Shown: positions 25,740 through 33,990, counted from the stretch's first letter. The stretch: DNA of 64,000 nucleotides from JALRBM01 sp964477195 (GCA_964477195.1 CAYZCX010000002.1:1-64000); one strand, 5' to 3'. Notes: generated by a model not told the origin, from the sequence alone. Translations and numbers: made by a program.

Positions 25740-26615
25740 TTAGAATTTCTCTGCATTATTCCGCAGGCGAGCGATGCGCTCTTCAAGCGGAGGGTGCGTG
25801 CTAAATAATTTACTGAAAAAGCCAGGCTTGAGCGGGTCGTTCAAGAACAAATGTGCCGTGGTAGAACTCTGTTGTTTCATAGGTCTTCCATATTGCTTAA
25901 GTTTCTCAAGCGCCTGTGCCATTCCCTCGGAATCACGAGTTGTCATTACCCCACTCGCGTCCGCAAGATATTCCCGCTGACGGCTAATCGCAAGCTGGAT
26001 CAACGTTGCAATAATTGGAGCGAGGACGATAAGAACAATGCCGACGATAAGAACGATTGGATTGCTATTGTTGCGATTATCGCCGCTGAAGAACATCATC
26101 CGAAGCGCAATATCTGAGAGAATACCTATTGCGCTCACAAGCCCGAATGCGATCATGCTCACCCGAATATCGTAGTTACGCACATGGCTAATTTCGTGAG
26201 CCATCACTGCCTCAAGCTCACGATCGTTCATTACTTCTAAAATGCCTGTAGTGGCAGCAACGATAGCGTGTTTAGGATCGCGCCCCGTCGCAAATGCATT
26301 CGGCGCCGGATCATCAATAATATACACTTTTGGCATTGGCATTCCCGTCGTAATGGTGAGATTTTCGACAAGACGATAAAGTCTGGGATTATCTTTTTTC
26401 TCGATTTCTTTGGCGCCAGTCACCATTGTCGCCAGTTTTGCTGCTAGAAAATACTGAATCAGCGCATAAACAGCTGCGACACCTATGACCCAGAAAGCAA
26501 TCGAACGATTCCCGTAAAAGTAACTGACCGCCCAGCCAATCGCACCGACGAGCCCTACGAAAAGGGTCATGATAAGAAGTGTGTTGCGCTTGTTAGTGGC
26601 TACTGCGCCGTACAT
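25740..26615 (-). CDS. htpX: HtpX-type membrane zinc protease (M48)
   Basis: Membrane-bound metallopeptidase that degrades damaged membrane proteins. Zinc site HEISH in AVMAHEISHVRNYD (about 138-151), two N-terminal helices and two more after the catalytic site, and a C-terminal STHPPLEERIARL. 291 residues is usual. It follows lemA by 22 nt, a pairing common across bacteria. Confidence 0.95.
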   Translation of the reverse strand: MYGAVATNKRNTLLIMTLFVGLVGAIGWAVSYFYGNRSIAFWVIGVAAVYALIQYFLAAKLATMVTGAKEIEKKDNPRLYRLVENLTITTGMPMPKVYIIDDPAPNAFATGRDPKHAIVAATTGILEVMNDRELEAVMAHEISHVRNYDIRVSMIAFGLVSAIGILSDIALRMMFFSGDNRNNSNPIVLIVGIVLIVLAPIIATLIQLAISRQREYLADASGVMTTRDSEGMAQALEKLKQYGRPMKQQSSTTAHLFLNDPLKPGFFSKLFSTHPPLEERIARLRNNAEKF

Positions 26616-26637
26616 ATTCTACTAAGATCCTCTTTCG

Positions 26638-27195
26638 TTAAAACTTAACTTCTACTGGTTTTTCAACGCTTGCCATATCTTCAACCTCAAAGAAGTCTCG
26701 CTGGCGAAAGCCGAGCATACCGGCAAAAATATTGTTTGGGAATACTTGGATTTTTGTATTGAGATCGCGCACACCGCTGTTATAAAAGCGGCGAGAGGCC
26801 TGGATTTTATCTTCTGTATCAACAAGTTCTTGTTGTAGCTGGAGGAAGTTCTGATTTGCCTTGAGGTCAGGGTAGCTCTCGGCGACGGCAAAGAGACTTT
26901 TTAGCGCACCTTCAAATTCATTCTCTGCGACAGCGGTTTCTTTGACACCCTTGGCATTGAGTGCGTTTGCGCGAGCTTCGGTTACCTTCTCGAAAACACC
27001 TGATTCGTGAGCGGCATATCCTTTGACACTATTAACAAGATTAGGGATAAGATCGAGACGACGTTTCAACTGGACAGTAATATCGCTCCAGGCTTCATCA
27101 ACCCTGATTTTTAATGTGACAAGTCCATTGTAAGTAATCCATAAAAAAAGCCCGAGTAAAACAACCAGTCCTAAAATAATCCATACTGCCATCAT
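26638..27195 (-). CDS. lemA: LemA family protein
   Basis: One N-terminal membrane helix (about 3-22) and a helical domain with the family pattern VDEAWSDITVQLKRRLDLIP and VFPNNIFAGMLGF. Function poorly defined; often paired with HtpX. It heads the operon lemA-htpX-membrane protein-ligA. A TATAAT box and a leader with AGGGGATAG precede it, so this core operon has a true leader. Confidence 0.93.
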   Translation of the reverse strand: MMAVWIILGLVVLLGLFLWITYNGLVTLKIRVDEAWSDITVQLKRRLDLIPNLVNSVKGYAAHESGVFEKVTEARANALNAKGVKETAVAENEFEGALKSLFAVAESYPDLKANQNFLQLQQELVDTEDKIQASRRFYNSGVRDLNTKIQVFPNNIFAGMLGFRQRDFFEVEDMASVEKPVEVKF

Positions 27196-27292
27196 GCTTC
27201 TATCCCCTTTGTTGCGCTACATTATTTGTATCGTCATTATACCATTTCACCCTAAAAACAAACAGAGGGCATCTCTATTCAACATAGGAGTT

Positions 27293-27329
27293 GCGTTGCC
27301 TCACCGGGTATCTCCCGATGAGGCAACGC
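27293..27329 (-). terminator. Long hairpin after the histidine phosphatase gene
   Basis: GCGTTGCCTCACCGGG pairs with CCCGATGAGGCAACGC (one G-U), 5-nt loop. No U-tract on either strand. Confidence 0.65.
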
Positions 27330-27339
27330 CAGTCAAAAC

Positions 27340-27828
27340 TTAGACAGGAAGGACGCGAACATCACAGAATCGCGGAATCAACCGCTCGAACTGGCCGGCG
27401 ATGCCGAGCACCTCACACAATCCAGCAATTACCAGACCGTGAGTCACCCAGACACTCTCCTGCGGGCGCTGTTCCAGCAATGTCTCCGCCGTCCGAAGTG
27501 CGGCTGCAGGCAGCCCTCCGCTATCGAGCAACTGCCGGAGGGCAGAGCCTTCCATGTCATGCTCGACTTCGTTCAAAAGCGGATCCTGCCTATGAGAGAC
27601 GAACCCCATCTCGCGTGCGGTCTCCTGCGTACGCAGGAGTTCCGATACGGCAACGGGTGTCAGTACGGGGTTGATGCCGTGCTCCGCTCGCAGTACAAGC
27701 GCCTGCTCTCTTGCTTGCTCTCTTCCCTTTTCCATCAGCGGCGCATCTTTCGCTGCAAAGGCCAGCGTGCCGATATTGTTCCGATTGTTTGCCTCCGAGA
27801 GGCCGTGACGAATCGCATGGATTGACAT
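27340..27828 (-). CDS. Histidine phosphatase (phosphoglycerate-mutase-like), 162 aa
   Basis: The RHG motif is HAIRHGLSEAN near the N-terminus, with a second catalytic His in WVTHGLVIAG and SELLRTQETA in between. Substrate unknown. The gene is more GC-rich than the core but appears leaderless: TAAGAT ends 6 nt before the ATG. It ends in a long hairpin like the islands. Confidence 0.83.
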   Translation of the reverse strand: MSIHAIRHGLSEANNRNNIGTLAFAAKDAPLMEKGREQAREQALVLRAEHGINPVLTPVAVSELLRTQETAREMGFVSHRQDPLLNEVEHDMEGSALRQLLDSGGLPAAALRTAETLLEQRPQESVWVTHGLVIAGLCEVLGIAGQFERLIPRFCDVRVLPV

Positions 27829-27858
27829 ACTATGATCTTACAATAATTTCAATAAAAA

Positions 27859-27886
27859 GAAACCCCAGATACAATCCGGGAGTTTC
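27859..27886 (-). terminator. Terminator of the tRNA-Cys/tRNA-Leu unit
   Basis: GAAAC...GTTTC stem with further pairs inside, followed on the minus strand by TTTCTTTTT. It lies directly after tRNA-Leu. Confidence 0.65.
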
Positions 27887-27902
27887 ATCTGATAATTTCA
27901 CG

Positions 27903-27990
27903 TGGTGCGCAGAGCGGGACTTGAACCCGCACGACCGTTATGGTCAAGAGATTTTAAGTCTCTCGTGTCTACCAATTCCACCATCCGCGC
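27903..27990 (-). tRNA. tRNA-Leu (UAA)
   Basis: Class II tRNA with a long variable arm; anticodon loop CTTAAAA, T-loop TTCAAGT, encoded CCA. It lies 22 nt after tRNA-Cys on the same strand. Confidence 0.95.
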
Positions 27991-28012
27991 ATTGCTATAA
28001 ATTGTATGTATT

Positions 28013-28086
28013 TGGAGGCACGTACGAGAGTCGAACTCGTCTAAAAGGTTTTGCAGACCTCCGCGTAACCGCTCCGCCAACGCGCC
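28013..28086 (-). tRNA. tRNA-Cys (GCA)
   Basis: Anticodon loop CTGCAAA, T-loop TTCGACT, encoded CCA, full acceptor pairing with one G-U. Confidence 0.95.
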
Positions 28087-28127
28087 GTCTCGCCCATTAT
28101 ATCAAAAACACACACGATAGAGGTAAT

Positions 28128-28157
28128 TTGACATAAATCTTAATTTTCTATTAAAAT
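28128..28157 (+). promoter_or_regulatory. Promoter of the 370-aa island gene
   Basis: TTGACA, 18 bases, TAAAAT. Predicted leader of about 50 nt with AAGGAGAGCT directly before the ATG. Confidence 0.7.
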
Positions 28158-28215
28158 TAGTCAAGCTTACCGCTTATGGCAAGCTCGCAATATTCGCCGT
28201 CCTACAAGGAGAGCT

Positions 28216-29328
28216 ATGTCGACTCCGACGCGCCGCTCTGGTTTGTTCATGGGAAGCATTTCACCACACGTAGCCAGGGACCCTGCAACTGCGATCAATG
28301 CATTCATGGACGTGGCAGGGATGCCACCGAACGAAACGGATGATTCATTCCATGTGCCAGCCATCCCACTAGGCGAAACGGATGATTCCAACTGGGCCGC
28401 ACAGCAGCTCGATGCACTGCGGGGTGTATCCGCACTGCGTCGGCTGAAGAAAAGCACTTTTGGCACGACCGGCAATTACATGGGTATGCCTATCGACATC
28501 GTGCGGTCAGGCCAACACATTGATCCCTCGGAGATCAACCTGTTCTTTGCAGAGCGAGCCCAAAACGGATACCCCATTCTGCAAACGATAAGCAAGCAGC
28601 GTGGCATCACCACGCCACGAATGCAGCTTGGTATTAACACCATCGATATTGCGATCTTCTCGCTACGCACGGGTGCTGCTGATGAACTCGACGCGTTCGT
28701 CGAAGCAACCAGGCGCGAAGCCCACACAGCGTGGGAAGCCACGAGTGGAAACATCTTCTACCTGATCGAAACACCATGCGCAACAATCCTCGCTAACATG
28801 TTGCGAGGTAAGGAGTCACTGATTCGATGGTTTGCCCAGGCGCTCGAGAAGATTATCTGTGCGCTTCCGAAAGACGCAGCATTCGGCTTTCACTTCTGCT
28901 ACGGTGATCTTTCGAATTCTTCGATCGGTGATCTTGGCACGCTAGCCGAGAGCCTCAACCTTTACAAGTTGATTTACAAGCCCGAGTACTCAGTCAAAAT
29001 GATCAGCTTTGTGCTGCGATATCTCGAAAGCAAAGGACTTGTTCCTGAATTCGTCCAGATCCCCTTTGCTTTTGGTAAGCGGCCACCGTCACTGAAGCCT
29101 GAAGACTACGAAGAGTACAGGCATACCTACATTCCGTCCGGTGTCATGGTGTATGGTGGAGCGGTCCATCATGGCCTTTTTACTGAAGATGTGTGCCTGC
29201 TTTACCCCACTTTCGATGAGATATTCAACCAACTCGTTGGTTTTAGCAACTCTTGCGGATGGGGTCGGCACACTGCCGCAGAGATGGAAACTTGCGTTCG
29301 GCACATGCAACGTGTAGCTCACTGCTAG
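28216..29328 (+). CDS. Possible MetE/UROD-superfamily TIM-barrel protein, 370 aa
   Basis: Parts resemble cobalamin-independent methionine synthase / uroporphyrinogen decarboxylase-like barrels: FGFHFCYGDLSNSS fits the His-x-Cys strand, and a C-terminal NSCGWGRHTAAEM fits the segment around the last metal cysteine. Both carry Cys at the expected places, so a zinc-dependent methyl or alkyl transfer is conceivable. It lacks the N-terminal MetE half. Assignment is by eye and tentative. Strong Shine-Dalgarno (AAGGAG), own promoter, following hairpin, high GC: a typical island. Confidence 0.5.
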   Translation: MSTPTRRSGLFMGSISPHVARDPATAINAFMDVAGMPPNETDDSFHVPAIPLGETDDSNWAAQQLDALRGVSALRRLKKSTFGTTGNYMGMPIDIVRSGQHIDPSEINLFFAERAQNGYPILQTISKQRGITTPRMQLGINTIDIAIFSLRTGAADELDAFVEATRREAHTAWEATSGNIFYLIETPCATILANMLRGKESLIRWFAQALEKIICALPKDAAFGFHFCYGDLSNSSIGDLGTLAESLNLYKLIYKPEYSVKMISFVLRYLESKGLVPEFVQIPFAFGKRPPSLKPEDYEEYRHTYIPSGVMVYGGAVHHGLFTEDVCLLYPTFDEIFNQLVGFSNSCGWGRHTAAEMETCVRHMQRVAHC

Positions 29329-29341
29329 GAGGCGAATGAGA

Positions 29342-29375
29342 GGTCAGGGCAATCACAACACGTATTGCCCTGACC
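29342..29375 (+). terminator. Perfect 12-bp hairpin, no U-tract
   Basis: GGTCAGGGCAAT, 10-nt loop, ATTGCCCTGACC, 14 nt after the stop of the 370-aa gene. Confidence 0.65.
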
Positions 29376-29412
29376 CCCACTCTAAAATAAAACTTAATAA
29401 ATTAACTTATGT

Positions 29413-29441
29413 TTGCAGCCTACATCTCCATGTGTTATAAA
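29413..29441 (+). promoter_or_regulatory. Promoter of the NlpC/P60-like gene
   Basis: TTGCAG, 17 bases, TATAAA; the -10 region reads ATGTGTTATAA, identical to two other island promoters. Confidence 0.72.
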
Positions 29442-29481
29442 TTAATTTGCTTCTTGATTACCACACGAAAGCGGTGATAGT

Positions 29482-30093
29482 ATGACGAAAAGTGAGTCCA
29501 CGCCAGGACCTGGAGCTGCGGCGATAGGCTACATTACCCTCGTCGTCCTTGTCCTTGTCGTGGACGGTGTTGCGTTTGACGGAAAAGGGAAAGCTTGGCT
29601 TTTTTCACTCTTTTCCGATAGCGCAAGCAGTTCTGCGGCCGCAGAAGCATCACCCCCGAGTGATGTGGGTCCCGCGATTCTTGCGGCAGCGAAAAAGTAC
29701 GACAGCGAAAAATATGTATGGGGCGGTGGTCATCCCCCAACCTCATTCTCAAAAGGCAAGGGTGTCGACTGCAGTGGTCTTATCAATGTGGCCGTAAAGG
29801 ACGCAACAGGTGTCAATGAGGACCGCGTTGCTAAAAACTTTCGCACTAGTCCCCATTGGTCAAAAGTCGCTGCAAAGGAAGATGCCAAACCTGGCGACAT
29901 CATGTATATGTTCGCGGCAAATCATGGCAAGAGTGTGGACCACGTGGTCATTGTCGTCACAAATGGAGGTGATGGGAAGCTGACGATTTTCGAAGCGGCA
30001 ACGAATATAAAAACTTCGGCCGAGCAGCAGGTTCGCGAGAGAACCGGCGTGCACTACGGTGAGTTTGACGGCGTGCTTCGATTCAAAAAATAA
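29482..30093 (+). CDS. Membrane-anchored NlpC/P60-like cysteine hydrolase, 203 aa
   Basis: An N-terminal helix (about 13-30) anchors a Ser/Ala-rich linker and an NlpC/P60-like domain: YVWGGGHPP, catalytic Cys in VDCSGLI (about 98), and His in DHVVIVV. It would cleave peptide cross-links of peptidoglycan outside the membrane. GGTGAT lies before the ATG. A G-U containing 11-bp stem (AGCCGTTAAGG with CCTTGGCGGCT) follows the stop. Confidence 0.75.
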   Translation: MTKSESTPGPGAAAIGYITLVVLVLVVDGVAFDGKGKAWLFSLFSDSASSSAAAEASPPSDVGPAILAAAKKYDSEKYVWGGGHPPTSFSKGKGVDCSGLINVAVKDATGVNEDRVAKNFRTSPHWSKVAAKEDAKPGDIMYMFAANHGKSVDHVVIVVTNGGDGKLTIFEAATNIKTSAEQQVRERTGVHYGEFDGVLRFKK

Positions 30094-30201
30094 AGCCGTT
30101 AAGGACGTTTGGCATCGAGTCGCGCCCTTGGCGGCTCTTTGCTTACCCTAATATATTGTGACCCTATACTAAAAACTCAAATCTTAAGTGTTTGGTGTAG
30201 G

Positions 30202-30242
30202 GCCGGAGCCCGCGGTGCAGTTGATGCATCGCGGACTCCGGC
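30202..30242 (-). terminator. Long GC hairpin after the 398-aa gene
   Basis: GCCGGAG-c-CCGCGGTGCA pairs with TGCATCGCGG-a-CTCCGGC: 17 pairs, one mismatch, 5-nt loop, no U-tract on the minus strand. Confidence 0.65.
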
Positions 30243-30269
30243 AACGGAACTTCAAACAAGCGTCGGCTA

Positions 30270-31466
30270 TCAGTCGACCCAGTACTTCGCGGGCGCCTCC
30301 AGACGGAAGAACTCGCGAAGCTGTCGACCGAAGTCTCGGCGGATGTGGTAGCCGAACTCCGGGCTGTGCGTGCGCGTCTCGCTGGAGGCGAGATCGAGCT
30401 CGAGCTCCAGCCGCATCCACTCCATCAGCCCAGCCATGTCCAGGATTTCCCAGACCGCCTGGTTGAAGTCGCGGTGCAGCATGTGAAGGTAGCGCGCCCA
30501 CCGGTACTCATCAGCAACGGTGTCGTCGAAGTCACGACAGTCACACGTCCGCCGGTCTTCCGGCAACTGCGATGCGTGGCCGTAGATCGCGCGGGGGTCG
30601 CCCGACTTGATCGTCAGCCTGAGCTCTTCCAGCCAGGTGAGTGCTTCCTCGATCGCCTTCGCGCGGAGGGCGTCGATGTGGATGTTCCACGTCGAGTTCA
30701 ACCGCTGCTCCCACTGCTCGAGCAGGCGGTCTTCCGCGGGGTGCGGGGAGACGGCCTTCTCGAGGAGCTCGTCGAAGCAGCGCGCAACAGGCGAGCTGGG
30801 GTTGAGCTTGCGCCCGACCTTCCACTCGTACTGCTCGAACCGCGCGATGCTTTTCCAGAGCTTGTCCACCTTGCCGGTGAACGTGCCCGAGAAGAAGCTC
30901 TGCTTATCCATGTACTGGACGCGCAGACCCTCCAGCTCGATCAGCTCCAGCTGCTGGTAGCTTTTGAGCGTGTTGCTCACCACCTGCACGAGACCGCCGA
31001 AGCCCTGCTGCTGCAGGAACTTCAGGAAGTCCAGGGTGTTCTGGTAGGCGTCGAGCCACTCGTGGACGGGCTCGCCCGCCCGCTGGCGCTCTTCGAGCCA
31101 GGTGAACAGCGCGACGCTGCTTTCTTCGGCCAAGGTGATGGCCTCGAGGTTTTCCACCGTCAGGTGGTTTACCTTGCGGCTCATGCCCTGCGTGATCACC
31201 ACGCCGATGGCGGGGTTCTGGCGCATGGCCTGCTCGGCCGTCACAGTGTCGCGCACGAACAGGAGGTTGCACTCCTGCGGGACACGGGCACCGTACGACT
31301 TGCGGAGGTGCTCGAAACGATCGAGCACGAGAACCGTGGCCGCGCCATCCGGGAATTCATCCCGCTTGACGCCCACGGTCGGGGTCTTCGCATCGGTTGT
31401 CTCCTCGGTGGCCGGAACCTGCTGGCAGCCGCTGTGGCCAAGCTGGTTGGTGGACTGACTGGTCAT
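30270..31466 (-). CDS. High-GC orphan, 398 aa, possible receiver-like N-terminal domain
   Basis: Much higher GC than anything nearby. Residues about 40-175 show a receiver-like alternation: AATVLVLDRFEHL, then AIGVVITQGM, and FLQQQGFGGLVQVVSN. A standard phospho-acceptor environment cannot be confirmed, so at most a degenerate receiver. The rest is helical, with Trp/Glu/Arg-rich stretches and a CDCRD motif (about 315). No membrane segment. AAGGAG precedes the ATG. A promoter about 240 nt upstream gives the longest leader in the window, with a branched RNA fold. Clearly acquired. Confidence 0.6.
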   Translation of the reverse strand: MTSQSTNQLGHSGCQQVPATEETTDAKTPTVGVKRDEFPDGAATVLVLDRFEHLRKSYGARVPQECNLLFVRDTVTAEQAMRQNPAIGVVITQGMSRKVNHLTVENLEAITLAEESSVALFTWLEERQRAGEPVHEWLDAYQNTLDFLKFLQQQGFGGLVQVVSNTLKSYQQLELIELEGLRVQYMDKQSFFSGTFTGKVDKLWKSIARFEQYEWKVGRKLNPSSPVARCFDELLEKAVSPHPAEDRLLEQWEQRLNSTWNIHIDALRAKAIEEALTWLEELRLTIKSGDPRAIYGHASQLPEDRRTCDCRDFDDTVADEYRWARYLHMLHRDFNQAVWEILDMAGLMEWMRLELELDLASSETRTHSPEFGYHIRRDFGRQLREFFRLEAPAKYWVD

Positions 31467-31522
31467 GGTGAACTCCTTCGTGGACCTCCGGAGAGGCCCA
31501 GATAGGCATAAGGGGTCATTAC

Positions 31523-31600
31523 GCCCTCACACCTCGAAGCAGGTCATCTTGACCAGTTGGCCCGGTTGGGCCGTAGGCTTCGCACTTGTAGTGTGAGGGC
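31523..31600 (-). ncRNA. Branched structured RNA element in the leader of the 398-aa gene
   Basis: Outer helix GCCCTCACAC/GTGTGAGGGC (10 perfect pairs), inner helix CGAAGC/GCTTCG, then two hairpins GGTCA-tct-TGACC and GGCCC-ggtt-GGGCC side by side: a three-way junction on a two-part stem. It lies 57 nt upstream of the start codon. It matches no riboswitch consensus I could recall. It may be a cis-regulator, a ribozyme or a small RNA. Confidence 0.6.
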
Positions 31601-31701
31601 CTACGTATGGATCTCACCCGGCAAAGGGCGGCCGTGTTTGAAGTGCCTCATACCGTCTCCCTCCCTTCGGGGGTTGTTATGGTGACAGCACGATTGTATT
31701 T

Positions 31702-31730
31702 ATTATATCATAAAATAAGTATTTATGCAA
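31702..31730 (-). promoter_or_regulatory. Promoter of the 398-aa gene
   Basis: Minus strand TTGCAT, 17 bases, TATAAT: near consensus. Leader of about 230 nt. Confidence 0.75.
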
Positions 31731-31790
31731 TTGTTTTTACCCTGCGTAACTTTTTGGCCGCTCCGTACGGTTTACGTCTTTCCGTACGCA

Positions 31791-31834
31791 CCAAGATAAA
31801 AAGATCAGACGGAAGCCTGATCTTTTTATCTTGG
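31791..31834 (-). terminator. Terminator of tRNA-Leu (GAG)
   Basis: CCAAGATAAAAAGATCAG, 8-nt loop, CTGATCTTTTTATCTTGG: a perfect 18-bp stem overlapping the CCA end of the tRNA. A/T runs allow function in both directions. Confidence 0.75.
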
Positions 31835-31920
31835 TGCGCGAGAGAGGACTTGAACCTCCACGACCTAAAGCGGTCACTAGCCCCTCAAGCTAGCGCGTCT
31901 ACCAATTCCGCCACTCGCGC
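31832..31920 (-). tRNA. tRNA-Leu (GAG)
   Basis: Class II tRNA; anticodon loop TTGAGGG, long variable arm, T-loop TTCAAGT, encoded CCA. TATAAT upstream at about 31940 is its likely -10 box. Confidence 0.95.
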
Positions 31921-31951
31921 ATGAGAGTTAACTTTGATGATTATAGCGAAG

Positions 31952-33745
31952 TTACGGTGTTTTGTAAACAGATTGCTGGTTGACGCTCCAGTCTAAAATA
32001 TCTGCATAGCGATCATACGAAGAAATGAGTTTTGTAGAATCATTAATTGAGTGAGTGTGCTTGTTAAATGCATATTCCGATGTCGCCTGATATAGTCCTA
32101 TCGCTGGAGCATCGTCAAGCCACTGGTGAGCAAACACGACGTACTTCACCGATCGGAGATTCGGCTCAAGACGAGAGCGGGCACTGGAAAGCGCGTCATC
32201 TGCTGATTTATTTGAGTAGTTGGCAAAATTATAACCACTCGCCACTGTTTGGGAGGAATGCCAGTACGCATAAACATCCGGGTCTGAACCGATAAACAGC
32301 TCGTAGAGCAGCACGTCGTAATTACGCGGCTGAAGCGTGTACTGAACGAAATTTGTTGACGGATCGTTCGGATCAAGTACATTGGTACTAATGGCAATAC
32401 CTAGTTTGCGCCACTGACCGGCAAGCGTTTCGAGTGCCTTTTCGTATTGTTGATTTTTGGTTGTAACGACACTGAGCTGCAACTTTTGATCGCCCTTCGT
32501 TCGAATTCCATCCTTTATCACCCACCCATCTGCCTCAAGCATTTGAGCGGCTTTTGCGGGGTCATATGCAGGCGCCTTCACATCAACTCCTACCACCTGT
32601 CCATCGATAAACGGCAAATCAAGCGAGGGAACTTTCACCCCTATGCTATCGCGCACGGCTTTTGTATCAGTACCGACTTGAAGCGCTTTTCGGATTGTCT
32701 TTTCCTTAAGAAGTGGGCTCGTCGTATTAAGCAGAGCATAAACGCCGCTATTAATCGGTTGGTCGGCAAGTTCGTAATTCTGCGAATCTATCTGCGACGT
32801 ATCGACACCTGTGATATCCGTAGCAGCACCTACTTCACCAGTACGAAGAGCGTTCATGATTGATTCCTGCGTATCATAAGCATGTATTTCAAATCGGCTT
32901 AGTAGCGGCGCGCCATCGTAATAGCGATCATTCGCCACCATGTGAACCACCTTGTGCGTACTTCCCGCGGACTGTAATAAGCGGAAAGAGAACGGACCGC
33001 TTCCCACAGGCGAACGGCTAAAGGTATTCTCGCGAATTGCGCCTGGGGCGATACTCCCCAATATATGAGTAGGCAGAACAGGGAACGTCAGGGCAAACGG
33101 AAAAGCAGCATACGTTGCGGGCAACTTAAACTCGAGCGTCGTATCATCTTTTGCTTCAATGCTAATATCGCGCCAATTAATTCGTAATGGTGACCTGGTC
33201 TCGGGATTCTTGATAAGATTGACGGTAAAAACGACGTCTTTTGCCGTTAAAGTTGTCCCGTCGCTCCATTTTGCGTCAGGTCGCAACTTAACGATATAGG
33301 ACGTCCCGCTCGCCTCTGCTTGAATAGAAGTCGCCAGATCGCCATGAAGATGACCGGTCGAGTCATATGTGTAAAGCGATGAAAATAGCAGTCGACTTGC
33401 AGATATCTCGGCACTTGAGGATGCGTAGAGGGGATTGAGGGTTTCTACAGGCCCCAGAGCGGCCTCTGCATAAGTACCTCCCGGAGCAGCAGCAACCGTT
33501 TGGTAGCTATCGCGAAACCACATAAACTGCGCGCCGACGGCAACCAGCATCACTCCGATAAGAAGTAGCCAACTGATGACTTGACGTCGCACATTACGAA
33601 TATTATCGAGTCGTGTCGTAATAAATCGCCGGGCATGACGCATTGTTGCCCCTTCGGCTTTTTTTACACGCTTCGAAAATCGCCGACTATCAAACGAAAG
33701 CTTTTGAAATTGCTTCCACCCCTTTTTTTCTTCATCATCACCCAC
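31952..33745 (-). CDS. Peptide ABC transporter substrate-binding protein (family 5), 597 aa
   Basis: A cytoplasmic basic N-terminus, one membrane helix (about 57-75), then an OppA/DppA-type binding domain (TLNPLYASSSAEISASRLLF, KWSDGTTLTAKDVVFTVNLI, SPVGSGPFSF). It probably captures oligopeptides at the outer face of the membrane. GTG start with AGGG upstream, ten bases after secG. No permease genes lie nearby, so partners are elsewhere, or the protein has another use. Confidence 0.88.
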   Translation of the reverse strand: MGDDEEKKGWKQFQKLSFDSRRFSKRVKKAEGATMRHARRFITTRLDNIRNVRRQVISWLLLIGVMLVAVGAQFMWFRDSYQTVAAAPGGTYAEAALGPVETLNPLYASSSAEISASRLLFSSLYTYDSTGHLHGDLATSIQAEASGTSYIVKLRPDAKWSDGTTLTAKDVVFTVNLIKNPETRSPLRINWRDISIEAKDDTTLEFKLPATYAAFPFALTFPVLPTHILGSIAPGAIRENTFSRSPVGSGPFSFRLLQSAGSTHKVVHMVANDRYYDGAPLLSRFEIHAYDTQESIMNALRTGEVGAATDITGVDTSQIDSQNYELADQPINSGVYALLNTTSPLLKEKTIRKALQVGTDTKAVRDSIGVKVPSLDLPFIDGQVVGVDVKAPAYDPAKAAQMLEADGWVIKDGIRTKGDQKLQLSVVTTKNQQYEKALETLAGQWRKLGIAISTNVLDPNDPSTNFVQYTLQPRNYDVLLYELFIGSDPDVYAYWHSSQTVASGYNFANYSNKSADDALSSARSRLEPNLRSVKYVVFAHQWLDDAPAIGLYQATSEYAFNKHTHSINDSTKLISSYDRYADILDWSVNQQSVYKTP

Positions 33746-33754
33746 AAATTAGCC

Positions 33755-33988
33755 CTATCGAAATGCCGGCAATAACAGACCGGTTAAAATCGAAAGCACA
33801 AAAACAACAGCAAATATAATAGATACTTCAAAAAGATTCTTATCAAGACCACGCCGAGTCGTATAGAGTTCACCCGAGCTTCCGAATCCTGCACCGAGGG
33901 TCGCACCTCGCTGCTGCAATAACACCGAAAGAATCATCAAAAGTGCCGACGCTACTGTTATGATCTGCAAAATACTATCAATACTCAT
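33755..33988 (-). CDS. secG: Preprotein translocase subunit SecG
   Basis: 77 residues, two membrane helices, and the family pattern SVLLQQRGATLGAGFGSSGE. Part of the SecYEG channel. AAGGAAG precedes the ATG. Middle gene of the holin-like/secG/binding-protein operon. Confidence 0.93.
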   Translation of the reverse strand: MSIDSILQIITVASALLMILSVLLQQRGATLGAGFGSSGELYTTRRGLDKNLFEVSIIFAVVFVLSILTGLLLPAFR

Positions 33989-33990
33989 TA

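Noticed and set aside
30345..31505. 386-aa plus-strand ORF opposite the 398-aa gene
   Set aside because: Antisense shadow caused by high GC. The minus-strand gene has promoter, Shine-Dalgarno and terminal hairpin; the plus frame has none.
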